Shown in pieces: positions 7,380 through 14,620 of a stretch of 15,328 bases of DNA; positions within the stretch are counted from its first letter, which is position 1, and each line of letters begins with the position of its first letter. Below the pieces are notes generated by a model. It saw only the letters and a list, made by a program, of their open reading frames with translations, did not search any database and had not been told where the DNA came from. This DNA comes from Clostridia bacterium. GTDB taxonomy: Bacteria; Bacillota; Clostridia; Oscillospirales; Butyricicoccaceae. Both the position numbers and the translations under genes were made by a program. The stretch spans positions 1 through 15,328 of the forward strand of contig JAFYNW010000087.1 of the NCBI GenBank assembly GCA_017547995.1. Direction: 5' to 3'.

Positions 7380-8432
7380 ATGAAAAGACTCATCGCTCTT
7401 TCCCTCGCACTCGTTCTTTCTCTCTCCCTCTTTGCAGGCTGTGCTAAAGAAGAAGAAAGCAAGACAATGACACTCTTCACTTGGGAAGGTATGTTCCCAC
7501 AGGAAGTTCTCGATGGCTTCACAGAAGAAACAGGCATCGAAATCAACTACGTAAACTTCGACTTCGACGAAACAATGCTCGCAAAGCTCGAAGCTGCTGA
7601 AGGCGGCGAATACGACCTTATCATTGCTGACGACTACATCATCGAAACAGCAATCGCTCAGGGCCTTGTTCAGAAGCTCGACAAGAACAGCATCAAGAAC
7701 GTTGGCAACGTAAACCCATTCTATCAGGGTCAGTTCTTCGATCCAAACAACGAATACACAGTTCCTTATGGTGCTGGCGTTATGGCTCTTGCTTACAACC
7801 CTGCAAACGTTGAAAAGGAAATCACAAGCTATGAAGACCTCTGGGATGCTTCCCTTTCCGAAAAGATCGGCGTTGTTGGTAACTACCGCGTTGTAAACGG
7901 TATGGCTCTCAAGACAATGGGCGAAAGCTACAACACAAATGACGTTGCAGTTATCGAAGAAGCAGGCGCAAAGATGCTCGAGCTCGCTCCAAACATCCGC
8001 CTTATCAAGGACGATAACATTCAGGACGACCTCGTTTCCGGCGAAATCGACGTAGCAGTTATGTACACATCTCAGGTTACATTGGCTATGCTCGCTAACC
8101 CAGACCTCAAGGTAGTATTCCCTGAAGAAGGCTTTGGCTTCGGCATCATGGCTCAGTTCATTCCTTCCAAGGCTCCAAACGCTGCAAACGCTCACAAGTT
8201 CATCGACTACATTCTCCAGCCTGAAATTTCCAAGCAGTGCTACGAATGGATGGGCTATTACTGCACAAACGCAAAGGCAGACAGCCTTATCGAAGATGCA
8301 TACAAGAGTTTCCTCACACTCCCAGCAGACGTAGATGCTTCCTCTGCTGAAATGATTCAGAATATCTCTGCTGAAGCTGATGCTGCTCATACAAAGGTAT
8401 GGACAGAATTCAAGGCAGCTTGCGGTCAGTAA
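7380..8432 (+). CDS. potD: PotD/PotF-like solute-binding lipoprotein of the ABC transporter
   Basis: A 350-residue extracellular binding protein. It has a lipoprotein signal peptide, a basic MKR start, a hydrophobic stretch and LFAGC with lipidated C21. The mature protein is anchored on the outer face of the membrane and delivers ligand to PotBC. The fold is recognised from FTWEGMFPQEVLDGFTEETG (33-52), the KLEAAEGGEYDLI segment and the FPEEGFGFGIMAQFIP segment (247-262). AAAGGAG (7366-7372) is seven bases before the ATG. Codon bias is much stronger than in potABC, which fits the excess of binding protein over permease usual for such systems. By my alignment several residues that contact spermidine in E. 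coli PotD are replaced, so the real ligand may differ and the gene symbol names the family only. Confidence 0.85.
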   Translation: MKRLIALSLALVLSLSLFAGCAKEEESKTMTLFTWEGMFPQEVLDGFTEETGIEINYVNFDFDETMLAKLEAAEGGEYDLIIADDYIIETAIAQGLVQKLDKNSIKNVGNVNPFYQGQFFDPNNEYTVPYGAGVMALAYNPANVEKEITSYEDLWDASLSEKIGVVGNYRVVNGMALKTMGESYNTNDVAVIEEAGAKMLELAPNIRLIKDDNIQDDLVSGEIDVAVMYTSQVTLAMLANPDLKVVFPEEGFGFGIMAQFIPSKAPNAANAHKFIDYILQPEISKQCYEWMGYYCTNAKADSLIEDAYKSFLTLPADVDASSAEMIQNISAEADAAHTKVWTEFKAACGQ

Positions 8433-8445
8433 TTCAATAAAACTC

Positions 8446-8475
8446 AAAAGCGTACCCACGCGGGTACGCTTTTTT
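8446..8475 (+). terminator. Intrinsic terminator of the pot operon
   Basis: AAAAGCGTACCC (8446-8457) pairs perfectly with GGGTACGCTTTT (8462-8473) around an ACGC loop, and a T run ends at 8475. It lies 13 bases after the potD stop. Confidence 0.93.
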
Positions 8476-8476
8476 C

Positions 8477-8505
8477 TTGCATTTGTTTTATTTTAATGAT
8501 ATATT
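8477..8505 (+). promoter_or_regulatory. Promoter of the macro-domain gene
   Basis: TTGCAT (8477-8482), a 17-base spacer and TATATT (8500-8505) lie directly behind the pot terminator. A second -10 candidate, TATACT, is at 8511-8516. The gene therefore appears to have its own start rather than rely on readthrough. Confidence 0.65.
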
Positions 8506-8535
8506 ATATTTATACTATATTTCCGAGGTGATATT

Positions 8536-9513
8536 ATGCCTTTTGAGATTATTCGTGCTGATATTACTCAGCTTGAGGTTGATGCTATTGTCAACGCCGC
8601 TAATTCGCATCTTATGGCTGGCGGTGGTGTTTGCGGCGCTATTTTCAAGGCTGCGGGGGCATCTCAGCTTCAGGCTGCCTGCAATAAAATCGGCTATTGT
8701 GACACAGGTGATGCCGTTATTACAAAGGGCTTTGACCTTGCCGCAAAATATGTTATCCACGCAGTCGGCCCTATATGGCAAGGCGGCAACAAGAGTGAAG
8801 CCATGCTTCTGTATAATGCATACTCACGCTCACTTGCTCTTGCAAAAGAAAATAACGTTGAAAGCATCGCCTTCCCTCTCATTTCATCAGGTATCTACGG
8901 ATTCCCTCGCGCGTCTGCTTTGAAAATCGCAGTAAATGCCATCACAGACTTTCTTCTTTATGAAGATATGATGATTTATCTTGTAATTTATGATGCAAGC
9001 TCATTTGATATAGGCGAAAAGCTTTTCAGCAATATCAAGTCGTATATCGACGATAATTACGTCGCTTTTCATACTATCGACCGCAGAGAACGTCTCAACT
9101 GCGAAGAAATAGTTCAAAGCCACGCCCCTTCCTGCCCAGCTTCTATGGCTATCGAGGACGTAGTCTGCAATCTTGACGAAAGCTTTTCACAGATGCTTCT
9201 TCGCAAAATCGATGAATCGGGTATGAGTGATGCACAGTGCTATAAGAAGGCCAATATAGACCGCAAGCTTTTTTCAAAAATCCGTAGCGACGTCAATTAT
9301 CATCCAAGCAAATCAACTGTGCTCGCCTTTGCAATTGCACTCGAGCTTTCTCTCCCTGAAACAAACGAGCTGCTCAAAAAGGCAGGCTTCGCATTTTCCC
9401 ATTCGTATAAATCCGACGTTATCGTCGAATATTTTATCAAAAACAAGAACTACAATATTTTCGAGATAAACGAAGCCTTGTTCGCCTTTGATCAGGGACT
9501 TTTAGGCGGATAA
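8536..9513 (+). CDS. Macro-domain protein with C-terminal helix-turn-helix-like region
   Basis: A 325-residue protein. Residues 1-170 are a macro domain close to E. coli YmdB: RADITQLEVDAIVNAAN (7-23) with the ADP-ribose-contacting D9 and N20/N23, then GGGVCGAIFKAAG (29-41), HAVGPIWQGG (75-84) and ISSGIYGFPR (116-125). Macro domains bind ADP-ribose and often hydrolyse O-acetyl-ADP-ribose or ADP-ribosyl-protein bonds. The Asp of the usual GGGVDGAI loop is Cys here (C33). After a linker (about 171-212), residues 213-325 are helical and resemble an Xre-like helix-turn-helix followed by extra helices: SDAQCYKKANIDRKLFSKIR (231-250), FAIALELSLPETNELLKKAG and EYFIKNKNYNIFEINEALF. The ATG has GAGGTG (8525-8530) five bases upstream. 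The downstream neighbour is a VWA protein in the same direction. A role in ADP-ribose-linked regulation or defence is inferred, not shown. Confidence 0.88.
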   Translation: MPFEIIRADITQLEVDAIVNAANSHLMAGGGVCGAIFKAAGASQLQAACNKIGYCDTGDAVITKGFDLAAKYVIHAVGPIWQGGNKSEAMLLYNAYSRSLALAKENNVESIAFPLISSGIYGFPRASALKIAVNAITDFLLYEDMMIYLVIYDASSFDIGEKLFSNIKSYIDDNYVAFHTIDRRERLNCEEIVQSHAPSCPASMAIEDVVCNLDESFSQMLLRKIDESGMSDAQCYKKANIDRKLFSKIRSDVNYHPSKSTVLAFAIALELSLPETNELLKKAGFAFSHSYKSDVIVEYFIKNKNYNIFEINEALFAFDQGLLGG

Positions 9514-9516
9514 TTT

Positions 9517-9533
9517 GTCGCATTCGAAGCGAC
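9517..9533. other. Short GC-rich inverted repeat after the macro-domain gene
   Basis: GTCGC and GCGAC flank ATTCGAA, three bases after the stop codon. Only five pairs and no long T run follow (CATTTTC), so it is at best a weak terminator. Confidence 0.35.
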
Positions 9534-9554
9534 CATTTTCAAATCATATAGCTC

Positions 9555-9560
9555 TATAAT
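9555..9560 (+). promoter_or_regulatory. TATAAT box before the VWA gene
   Basis: An exact TATAAT lies 47 bases before the VWA start codon. No convincing -35 is seen at 16-18 bases. The box overlaps the left arm of the dyad at 9559-9590, so if it is used, initiation would fall inside that dyad. Confidence 0.4.
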
Positions 9561-9594
9561 ATGACTGTAAGTTAAAGCTGACAGTCATATTTTT
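9559..9594 (+). promoter_or_regulatory. Dyad plus T run before the VWA gene (attenuator, terminator or operator)
   Basis: ATATGACTGT (9559-9568) and ACAGTCATAT (9581-9590) form a perfect ten-pair stem around a 12-base loop, followed by TTTTT (9590-9594). The ribosome binding site GGAGG (9597-9601) comes two bases later. On readthrough RNA from the macro gene this looks like an AT-rich terminator or attenuator. On DNA it is an operator-like site covering the -10 and start region of a possible VWA promoter. Confidence 0.55.
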
Positions 9595-9607
9595 ATGGAG
9601 GTATATT

Positions 9608-10249
9608 ATGAACAACAACCTTACTGAACTTGTTTTTATTATCGACAGAAGCGGCTCTATGCATGGTCTTGAAGCTGACACAATGGGCGGATTCAATTCT
9701 ATGATTGAAAGACAAAAACACAGCGATGGCGACGTATTGGTTTCCACTATTCTTTTCAACGACAAAACCGAGATTATCCATGACCGCGTGAGCATAAACA
9801 GTGTGAGACCTTTGTCGGAACGTGATTACTTTGCATCAGGCTCCACTGCCCTGCTCGATGCTATCGGCTATGCTATAAATCATATCGGAGGCATCCATAA
9901 ATATTCCCGCAACGAAGACGTACCACACAAGACGCTTTTCGTCATCACAACCGATGGTATGGAAAACTCAAGCCACGCGTTTAATGTAGGGCAGATTCGT
10001 CAGATGATTGAGCGCCAGAAAAATCGTTTCGGCTGGGAGTTTTTATTCCTTGGTGCAAATATCGATGCCATCGGCACGGCAAGAAGCTTTGGAATCAGCG
10101 AAAGCAGGGCTGTAAACTATAATTGTGATTCCGAGGGTACACAGCTCAACTATGACGTACTGAATGAAACAATCAGCACATTCCGTGTTGACAAAATCAG
10201 TGATAAATGGAAAGAACGAATTGATTCAGACTATAAGAAAAGAAGATAA
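9608..10249 (+). CDS. VWA-domain protein with complete MIDAS motif, TerY-like
   Basis: A 213-residue soluble protein that is almost entirely one von Willebrand factor A domain. The metal-ion-dependent adhesion site is complete: D13-R-S15-G-S17 at the end of the first strand, T80 in SGSTALLDAIG, and D116 in ITTDGMEN. Such domains bind a divalent metal ion and a partner protein. In bacteria, small stand-alone forms such as TerY occur in stress and conflict operons. No signal peptide or membrane segment is visible, so it should act in the cytoplasm. The C-terminal tail (about 190-213) is highly charged. GGAGG (9597-9601) is six bases before the ATG. It follows the macro-domain gene by 94 bases in the same direction and ends at a shared terminator. 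The partner and function are unknown; a link to the macro-domain protein is inferred from adjacency. Confidence 0.87.
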   Translation: MNNNLTELVFIIDRSGSMHGLEADTMGGFNSMIERQKHSDGDVLVSTILFNDKTEIIHDRVSINSVRPLSERDYFASGSTALLDAIGYAINHIGGIHKYSRNEDVPHKTLFVITTDGMENSSHAFNVGQIRQMIERQKNRFGWEFLFLGANIDAIGTARSFGISESRAVNYNCDSEGTQLNYDVLNETISTFRVDKISDKWKERIDSDYKKRR

Positions 10250-10279
10250 AAAAATGCAGGTAATATTACCTGCATTTTT
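10250..10279. terminator. Bidirectional terminator between the VWA gene and polC
   Basis: A perfect 30-base palindrome, AAAAATGCAGGTAAT followed by ATTACCTGCATTTTT. It starts directly after the VWA stop and ends three bases before the polC stop on the other strand. A/T tracts on both sides let it serve both convergent genes. Confidence 0.92.
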
Positions 10280-10282
10280 ATT

Positions 10283-13200
10283 TTAGAAGAAGCTTAACTG
10301 ATTTGTTTTTGGGATATTGCCGAGAGCACCCACCTTATCAAGGGCATCTACAACCGATTTGCCGACCTTTGGGCAACGGAGTATAATATCCTCACCGGAC
10401 ATAAACTTGTCCTTCTTACGCTCTTCAACGATATCTTCAGCCGCAACAGCGCCTACACCAGGCAATGCTGTAAACGGAGTGATGAGACCATCCTCAGTAG
10501 GCACAAACTTTTCAACCTCTGACTTATAGATATCGATAGGCTCAAACTTGAATCCACGCTTATAGAATTCGTGGCAGACTTCAAGTGTGATGAGCATATC
10601 ATCTTCTGCACCTGAGCGTTTTTCCTTACTGTGAAGCTCGTTCATCTTCTTGACTACCATTTCATCACCGAAGGTCATAACCGATGCATCGAAGCCGTTT
10701 GCACGGATACCGAAATATGCACTGTAGAATGCAAGTGGCTTATGAACCTTGAACCATGCGATTCTGAAGGCCATCATAACGTAAGCAACGGCGTGAGCTC
10801 GTGGGAAGAGGTAGGCGATTTTCTTACACGATTCGATATACCATTCAGGAACCTTATGATCACGCATAATTGTTTCCCAGTCAGGCTTGAGCCCCTTACC
10901 CTTTCGGACGGCTTCCATAATTGTGAAGGCAGTCTTGTTTTCAACACCAAGAGACATAAGATAACGCAGAATGTCGTCTCGGGTGGAAACTACGTCCTTG
11001 ATTGTACCGTGACCTGCCTTGATAATATCCTGAGCGTTGTTGAGCCATACGTTGGTACCATGTGACAGGCCGGAAATCTTGAGCAGGTCGTCGAACGCAG
11101 ACGGCTGTGTATCAAGAAGCATCTGTCGTACGAACTTTGTGCCGAATTCCGGAATAGCAACGGCACCTGTTACACCGAGAATAGGGTCATCCTTGTCAAG
11201 CGGCTCATCGTTCTTTGTATGAAGATTGGAGATATCTGTGAATATACCCATTGTCTGCTTGTCATCGAGAGGAATCTCACGGGCATTGATGCCTGTAAGC
11301 TCTTCAAGGCGCTTGATCATCGTCGGATCATCGTGGCCGAGAAGGTCAAGCTTGAGCAGATTATCATGGATGGAGTGATAATCGAAGTGGGTTGTGATAA
11401 TGTCTGTATCAGGGTCATCGGCAGGATGCTGCACTGGTGTGAAGTCATAGATGGAAACTTCCTTAGGCACAACCATAAGCCCGCCAGGGTGCTGACCTGT
11501 AGTACGTTTGATACCCGTACATCCCTGAACAAGACGATTTTCTTCTGCCCTGTTCTTAACGATACCCTTTTGTTCAAGGAACTTCTTTACGAAGCCGTAT
11601 GCAGTTTTGTCCTTGATGGTACCGATAGTACCTGCACGGAAAACGTTTTCTTCACCGAAGATGTTGATAGTTTCTTTATGTGCTCTCGCCTGATATTCAC
11701 CCGAGAAATTAAGGTCGATATCGGGAGTCTTGTCGCCGTCAAAGCCAAGGAAGGTAGCAAAGGAAATATCAAAGCCATCCTTCTTAAGCCATTCACCGCA
11801 AACCGGACATTCTTTATCAGGAAGGTCGACACCGCAACCGTATTCCTGCGGAACGTCGAAAATACTATGCTTACATTTTGGACAAACATAGTGAGGCGGC
11901 AATGCATTAACCTCTGTGATACCCGTAAGGAAGGCAACGAAGGACGAACCAACGGAGCCTCGTGAGCCAACGAGATAGCCATCGGAAATCGACTTGGAAA
12001 CCAGCTTCTGTGCAATAATGTACATAATATCGAAGCCGTGACCGATGATAGAGTCGAGCTCAAGCTTGAGTCTGTCCGAAACAAGCTGCGGCAGATTGTC
12101 GCCATAGATTTCAGCAACTCGTGTTCTGCACATATTTTCAATATCGCGCGCTGAGTTTTCAATCTTTGGCGGATACTGCTCCTTCGGGATAGGACGATAG
12201 CTTTCGCACATATCAGCTATCATATTTGTATTTGTGACAACGACTTCAAACGCTTTTTCTTTACCCAGATAGCTGAATTCTTCAAGCATTTCGTCAGTCG
12301 TCTTGAAATAGAGCGGAGCCTGGTCGGATGCATCGGAGAAGCCCATACCCGTCATCATAATTTCACGGAAATAGCAGTCCTCCGGCTCGATAAAGTGAAC
12401 GTCACCCGTTGCTACAACCGGCTTACCAAGCTTGTCACCAAGCTTTACAATCGTTCTGTTGAAGTCTCTTATCTGGTCGAAATCCTTTGCAATGCCCTTT
12501 GCAATCATAAAGGCATTGTTGCCGACAGGCTGAATTTCAAGATAGTCGTAGAACTTGGCAATTTTGACAAGCTCGTTCCACGTAGCGCCTCTTGTGACTG
12601 CGCTGTAAAGCTCGCCAGCTTCACACGCAGAACCGATGATAAGGTCGTCTCTCATCTTCTCAATCATACTCATAGGCATAATCGGATGACGCTTGAAGTA
12701 CTTGAGATGGGAATGAGAAATCATTTCATATAGCGCTCTCAGACCCTTCTTATTCTTTACAAGAATAACCATGTGGTATGAGTTGCGCGAGATGCCGCCA
12801 ATATTCTTTGTGGCTTCGGCAACGGCTGTATTGATTTCATCAACAATTTCAACCTTGTAATCTGTCTTGAGCATTTCCCATAATTTAAGGACAATCTGCG
12901 CAAGCACCTTTGTATCTTCAAGTGCTCTGTGGTGGTTGAATGCAAGACCGAAATGCTCAGCAAGGTTGTTGAGTCTGTGTTTTTTAAGCTGTGGGAGCAG
13001 GCACTTTGCAAGAGTTACCGTGTCGATAGATACGAAATCTTTTTCAATACCAAGTCTTTCGCAGGCTACACGCATAAACCCTGTATCAAAGTCTGCGTTG
13101 TGCGCAACAAGCGGTCTGTCCCCGATATATTCGAGGAATTCAGGAATTACAATTTCCATAGGACGCGCATCACGCACCATATCGTTATCAATGCCCGTAA

Positions 13201-14620
13201 GGTTTGTGATTTCCATAGGAATACTTACGGTAGGCTTGATATAAGTATGATATTCGCTCAACTCTTCACCATTCTTCATGATGACGGCGGCGATTTCAAT
13301 AATTTCGCATTTCTGTGCGTTAAGGCCTGTTGTTTCAAGGTCAAAAACAACTATTTCATCATCGATTTTCTGACGGCTGTTTCCCTTTACAGCGCCCTTG
13401 TTATCGATGTCATTGACAGCATAAGCCTCGATACCATAGATTACCTTGAAGTCTTCCATGCCACTTGCTGCATTCATAGCATCAGGGTATGCCTGAGCAA
13501 CACCATGGTCTGTGATAGCAAGTGCTTTATGGCCAAAGCCTGCTGCAGTTTTGATAGCAGCCTTTGTATCGCAGAAGCCATCCATAGAGGACATTGTTGT
13601 ATGAAGATGGAGCTCGACACGCTTCTGCTCTGCCTTATCCTTACGTCTTTCAACCTTTTCTTTAATAATTGCAGTTGGAGTAAGGATTGTATCATTTTCA
13701 AACTTCGACCAGCTTACTGTGCCTTGTACTGCAACTGCATCTGTTTTGAGTGCCTTTGCAATATCGTCAACGATTTCATCTTCAAAAAGTTTGACGACTC
13801 GGATAGAGCCTGTGCCATCGTACATATCAAACGTAACGACGGTTTTGCCCTTGCCATTGAGCTTTCGTGTTTCACGGAAAAAGATTCTGCCCTTGACCAT
13901 AACCTTACTGCCGTCAGGTATAATATCGGCAATATTGGTGATTTCACGAGTTACTGGCTTGCCATAGATGATATTTTCATCTTCCTTTTCAGGCTTGAAG
14001 ATTACTGCATTAGGGTCCTTCTTTTTCTTCCAAGGTGGATTATCCGCAGGCTTGCTTTCCTGCTTTGGCTTTGGTTTAGCCGGCTCGCTTGCAACGGCAC
14101 GCGCTTCATCCTCCAGCTTTCTGATTTCTTCAGCACGGATTTTATCAAAGCTTTTGCCGGTGTTTTCACATTCGATGATATCAACGAAGATACTTTCGCC
14201 AAGCCATTCGGCAAGAATCTTTTCCATATCAGCCTTGATGGCTTCGACACGGAAGCAAAGCTCTTTTATGATATGTAACGTGAGTCTGTTATTTTCAAAC
14301 GAAACCTTTTCCTGATTGAGTGATGCCTTGAATGAAGGATATTTATCACCAAGGAATGCAATAATAGTTTCGATATCACGCGGCGACAACTCTTCCACGT
14401 CATACACAACCTTGGTTTTTACACTTTCAAGCTCGTAAGCTTCTTTGATTTCTTCTTCTGTATCTCGCACAATATAAGGAAGAATAAGCTCGTTTGGCTC
14501 GATTGTAAGCTTAAGCGAATTATTTTTGACATCAGGAATAAACTCCTTTACCAAGGAGCTCCAGATAGGGCTATTTACTTTACATCTTTCGCAAATATCG
14601 TAGAGATGTACTGTACTCAT
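10283..14620 (-). CDS. polC: DNA polymerase III alpha subunit, PolC type (Gram-positive replicase)
   Basis: A 1445-residue replicative polymerase, normal length for PolC, with built-in proofreading. The order is an N-terminal domain, a basic/Pro-rich linker (about 178-203), an OB fold (about 225-320) and PHP part 1 with HLHTTMS (338-344) and ITDHG. An inserted DEDD 3'-5' exonuclease follows: D427/E429 in FDLETTG, D512 in HNADFDTGF, H564 and D569 in HHRALEDT. After PHP part 2 comes the polymerase core, with SRGSVGSSF (886-894), a Cys zinc module (C913, C916, C929 or C938, C941), and catalytic acidic residues in TPDIDLNF (D967, D969) and KLDLLGHDD (D1092). Near the end, LPGVGAVAAEDI is a helix-hairpin-helix. 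The C-terminal QLSFF (1441-1445) fits the beta-clamp-binding motif. The ATG overlaps the ispG stop by four bases with a weak GGTGA site, so translation is probably coupled. Confidence 0.98.
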   Translation of the reverse strand: MSTVHLYDICERCKVNSPIWSSLVKEFIPDVKNNSLKLTIEPNELILPYIVRDTEEEIKEAYELESVKTKVVYDVEELSPRDIETIIAFLGDKYPSFKASLNQEKVSFENNRLTLHIIKELCFRVEAIKADMEKILAEWLGESIFVDIIECENTGKSFDKIRAEEIRKLEDEARAVASEPAKPKPKQESKPADNPPWKKKKDPNAVIFKPEKEDENIIYGKPVTREITNIADIIPDGSKVMVKGRIFFRETRKLNGKGKTVVTFDMYDGTGSIRVVKLFEDEIVDDIAKALKTDAVAVQGTVSWSKFENDTILTPTAIIKEKVERRKDKAEQKRVELHLHTTMSSMDGFCDTKAAIKTAAGFGHKALAITDHGVAQAYPDAMNAASGMEDFKVIYGIEAYAVNDIDNKGAVKGNSRQKIDDEIVVFDLETTGLNAQKCEIIEIAAVIMKNGEELSEYHTYIKPTVSIPMEITNLTGIDNDMVRDARPMEIVIPEFLEYIGDRPLVAHNADFDTGFMRVACERLGIEKDFVSIDTVTLAKCLLPQLKKHRLNNLAEHFGLAFNHHRALEDTKVLAQIVLKLWEMLKTDYKVEIVDEINTAVAEATKNIGGISRNSYHMVILVKNKKGLRALYEMISHSHLKYFKRHPIMPMSMIEKMRDDLIIGSACEAGELYSAVTRGATWNELVKIAKFYDYLEIQPVGNNAFMIAKGIAKDFDQIRDFNRTIVKLGDKLGKPVVATGDVHFIEPEDCYFREIMMTGMGFSDASDQAPLYFKTTDEMLEEFSYLGKEKAFEVVVTNTNMIADMCESYRPIPKEQYPPKIENSARDIENMCRTRVAEIYGDNLPQLVSDRLKLELDSIIGHGFDIMYIIAQKLVSKSISDGYLVGSRGSVGSSFVAFLTGITEVNALPPHYVCPKCKHSIFDVPQEYGCGVDLPDKECPVCGEWLKKDGFDISFATFLGFDGDKTPDIDLNFSGEYQARAHKETINIFGEENVFRAGTIGTIKDKTAYGFVKKFLEQKGIVKNRAEENRLVQGCTGIKRTTGQHPGGLMVVPKEVSIYDFTPVQHPADDPDTDIITTHFDYHSIHDNLLKLDLLGHDDPTMIKRLEELTGINAREIPLDDKQTMGIFTDISNLHTKNDEPLDKDDPILGVTGAVAIPEFGTKFVRQMLLDTQPSAFDDLLKISGLSHGTNVWLNNAQDIIKAGHGTIKDVVSTRDDILRYLMSLGVENKTAFTIMEAVRKGKGLKPDWETIMRDHKVPEWYIESCKKIAYLFPRAHAVAYVMMAFRIAWFKVHKPLAFYSAYFGIRANGFDASVMTFGDEMVVKKMNELHSKEKRSGAEDDMLITLEVCHEFYKRGFKFEPIDIYKSEVEKFVPTEDGLITPFTALPGVGAVAAEDIVEERKKDKFMSGEDIILRCPKVGKSVVDALDKVGALGNIPKTNQLSFF

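Noticed and set aside
7338..8459. A 373-codon open frame antisense to potD
   Set aside because: It mirrors a highly biased sense gene with a clear lipoprotein signal, and extends into the terminator hairpin. No support of its own.
8477..8923. A 148-codon frame starting before the macro-domain gene
   Set aside because: It begins within the promoter at a TTG without a ribosome binding site and runs out of frame through the macro domain.
12929..14278. A 449-codon plus-strand frame opposite polC
   Set aside because: It lies wholly inside polC, whose domains are continuous on the other strand. The composition is that of a shadow frame.
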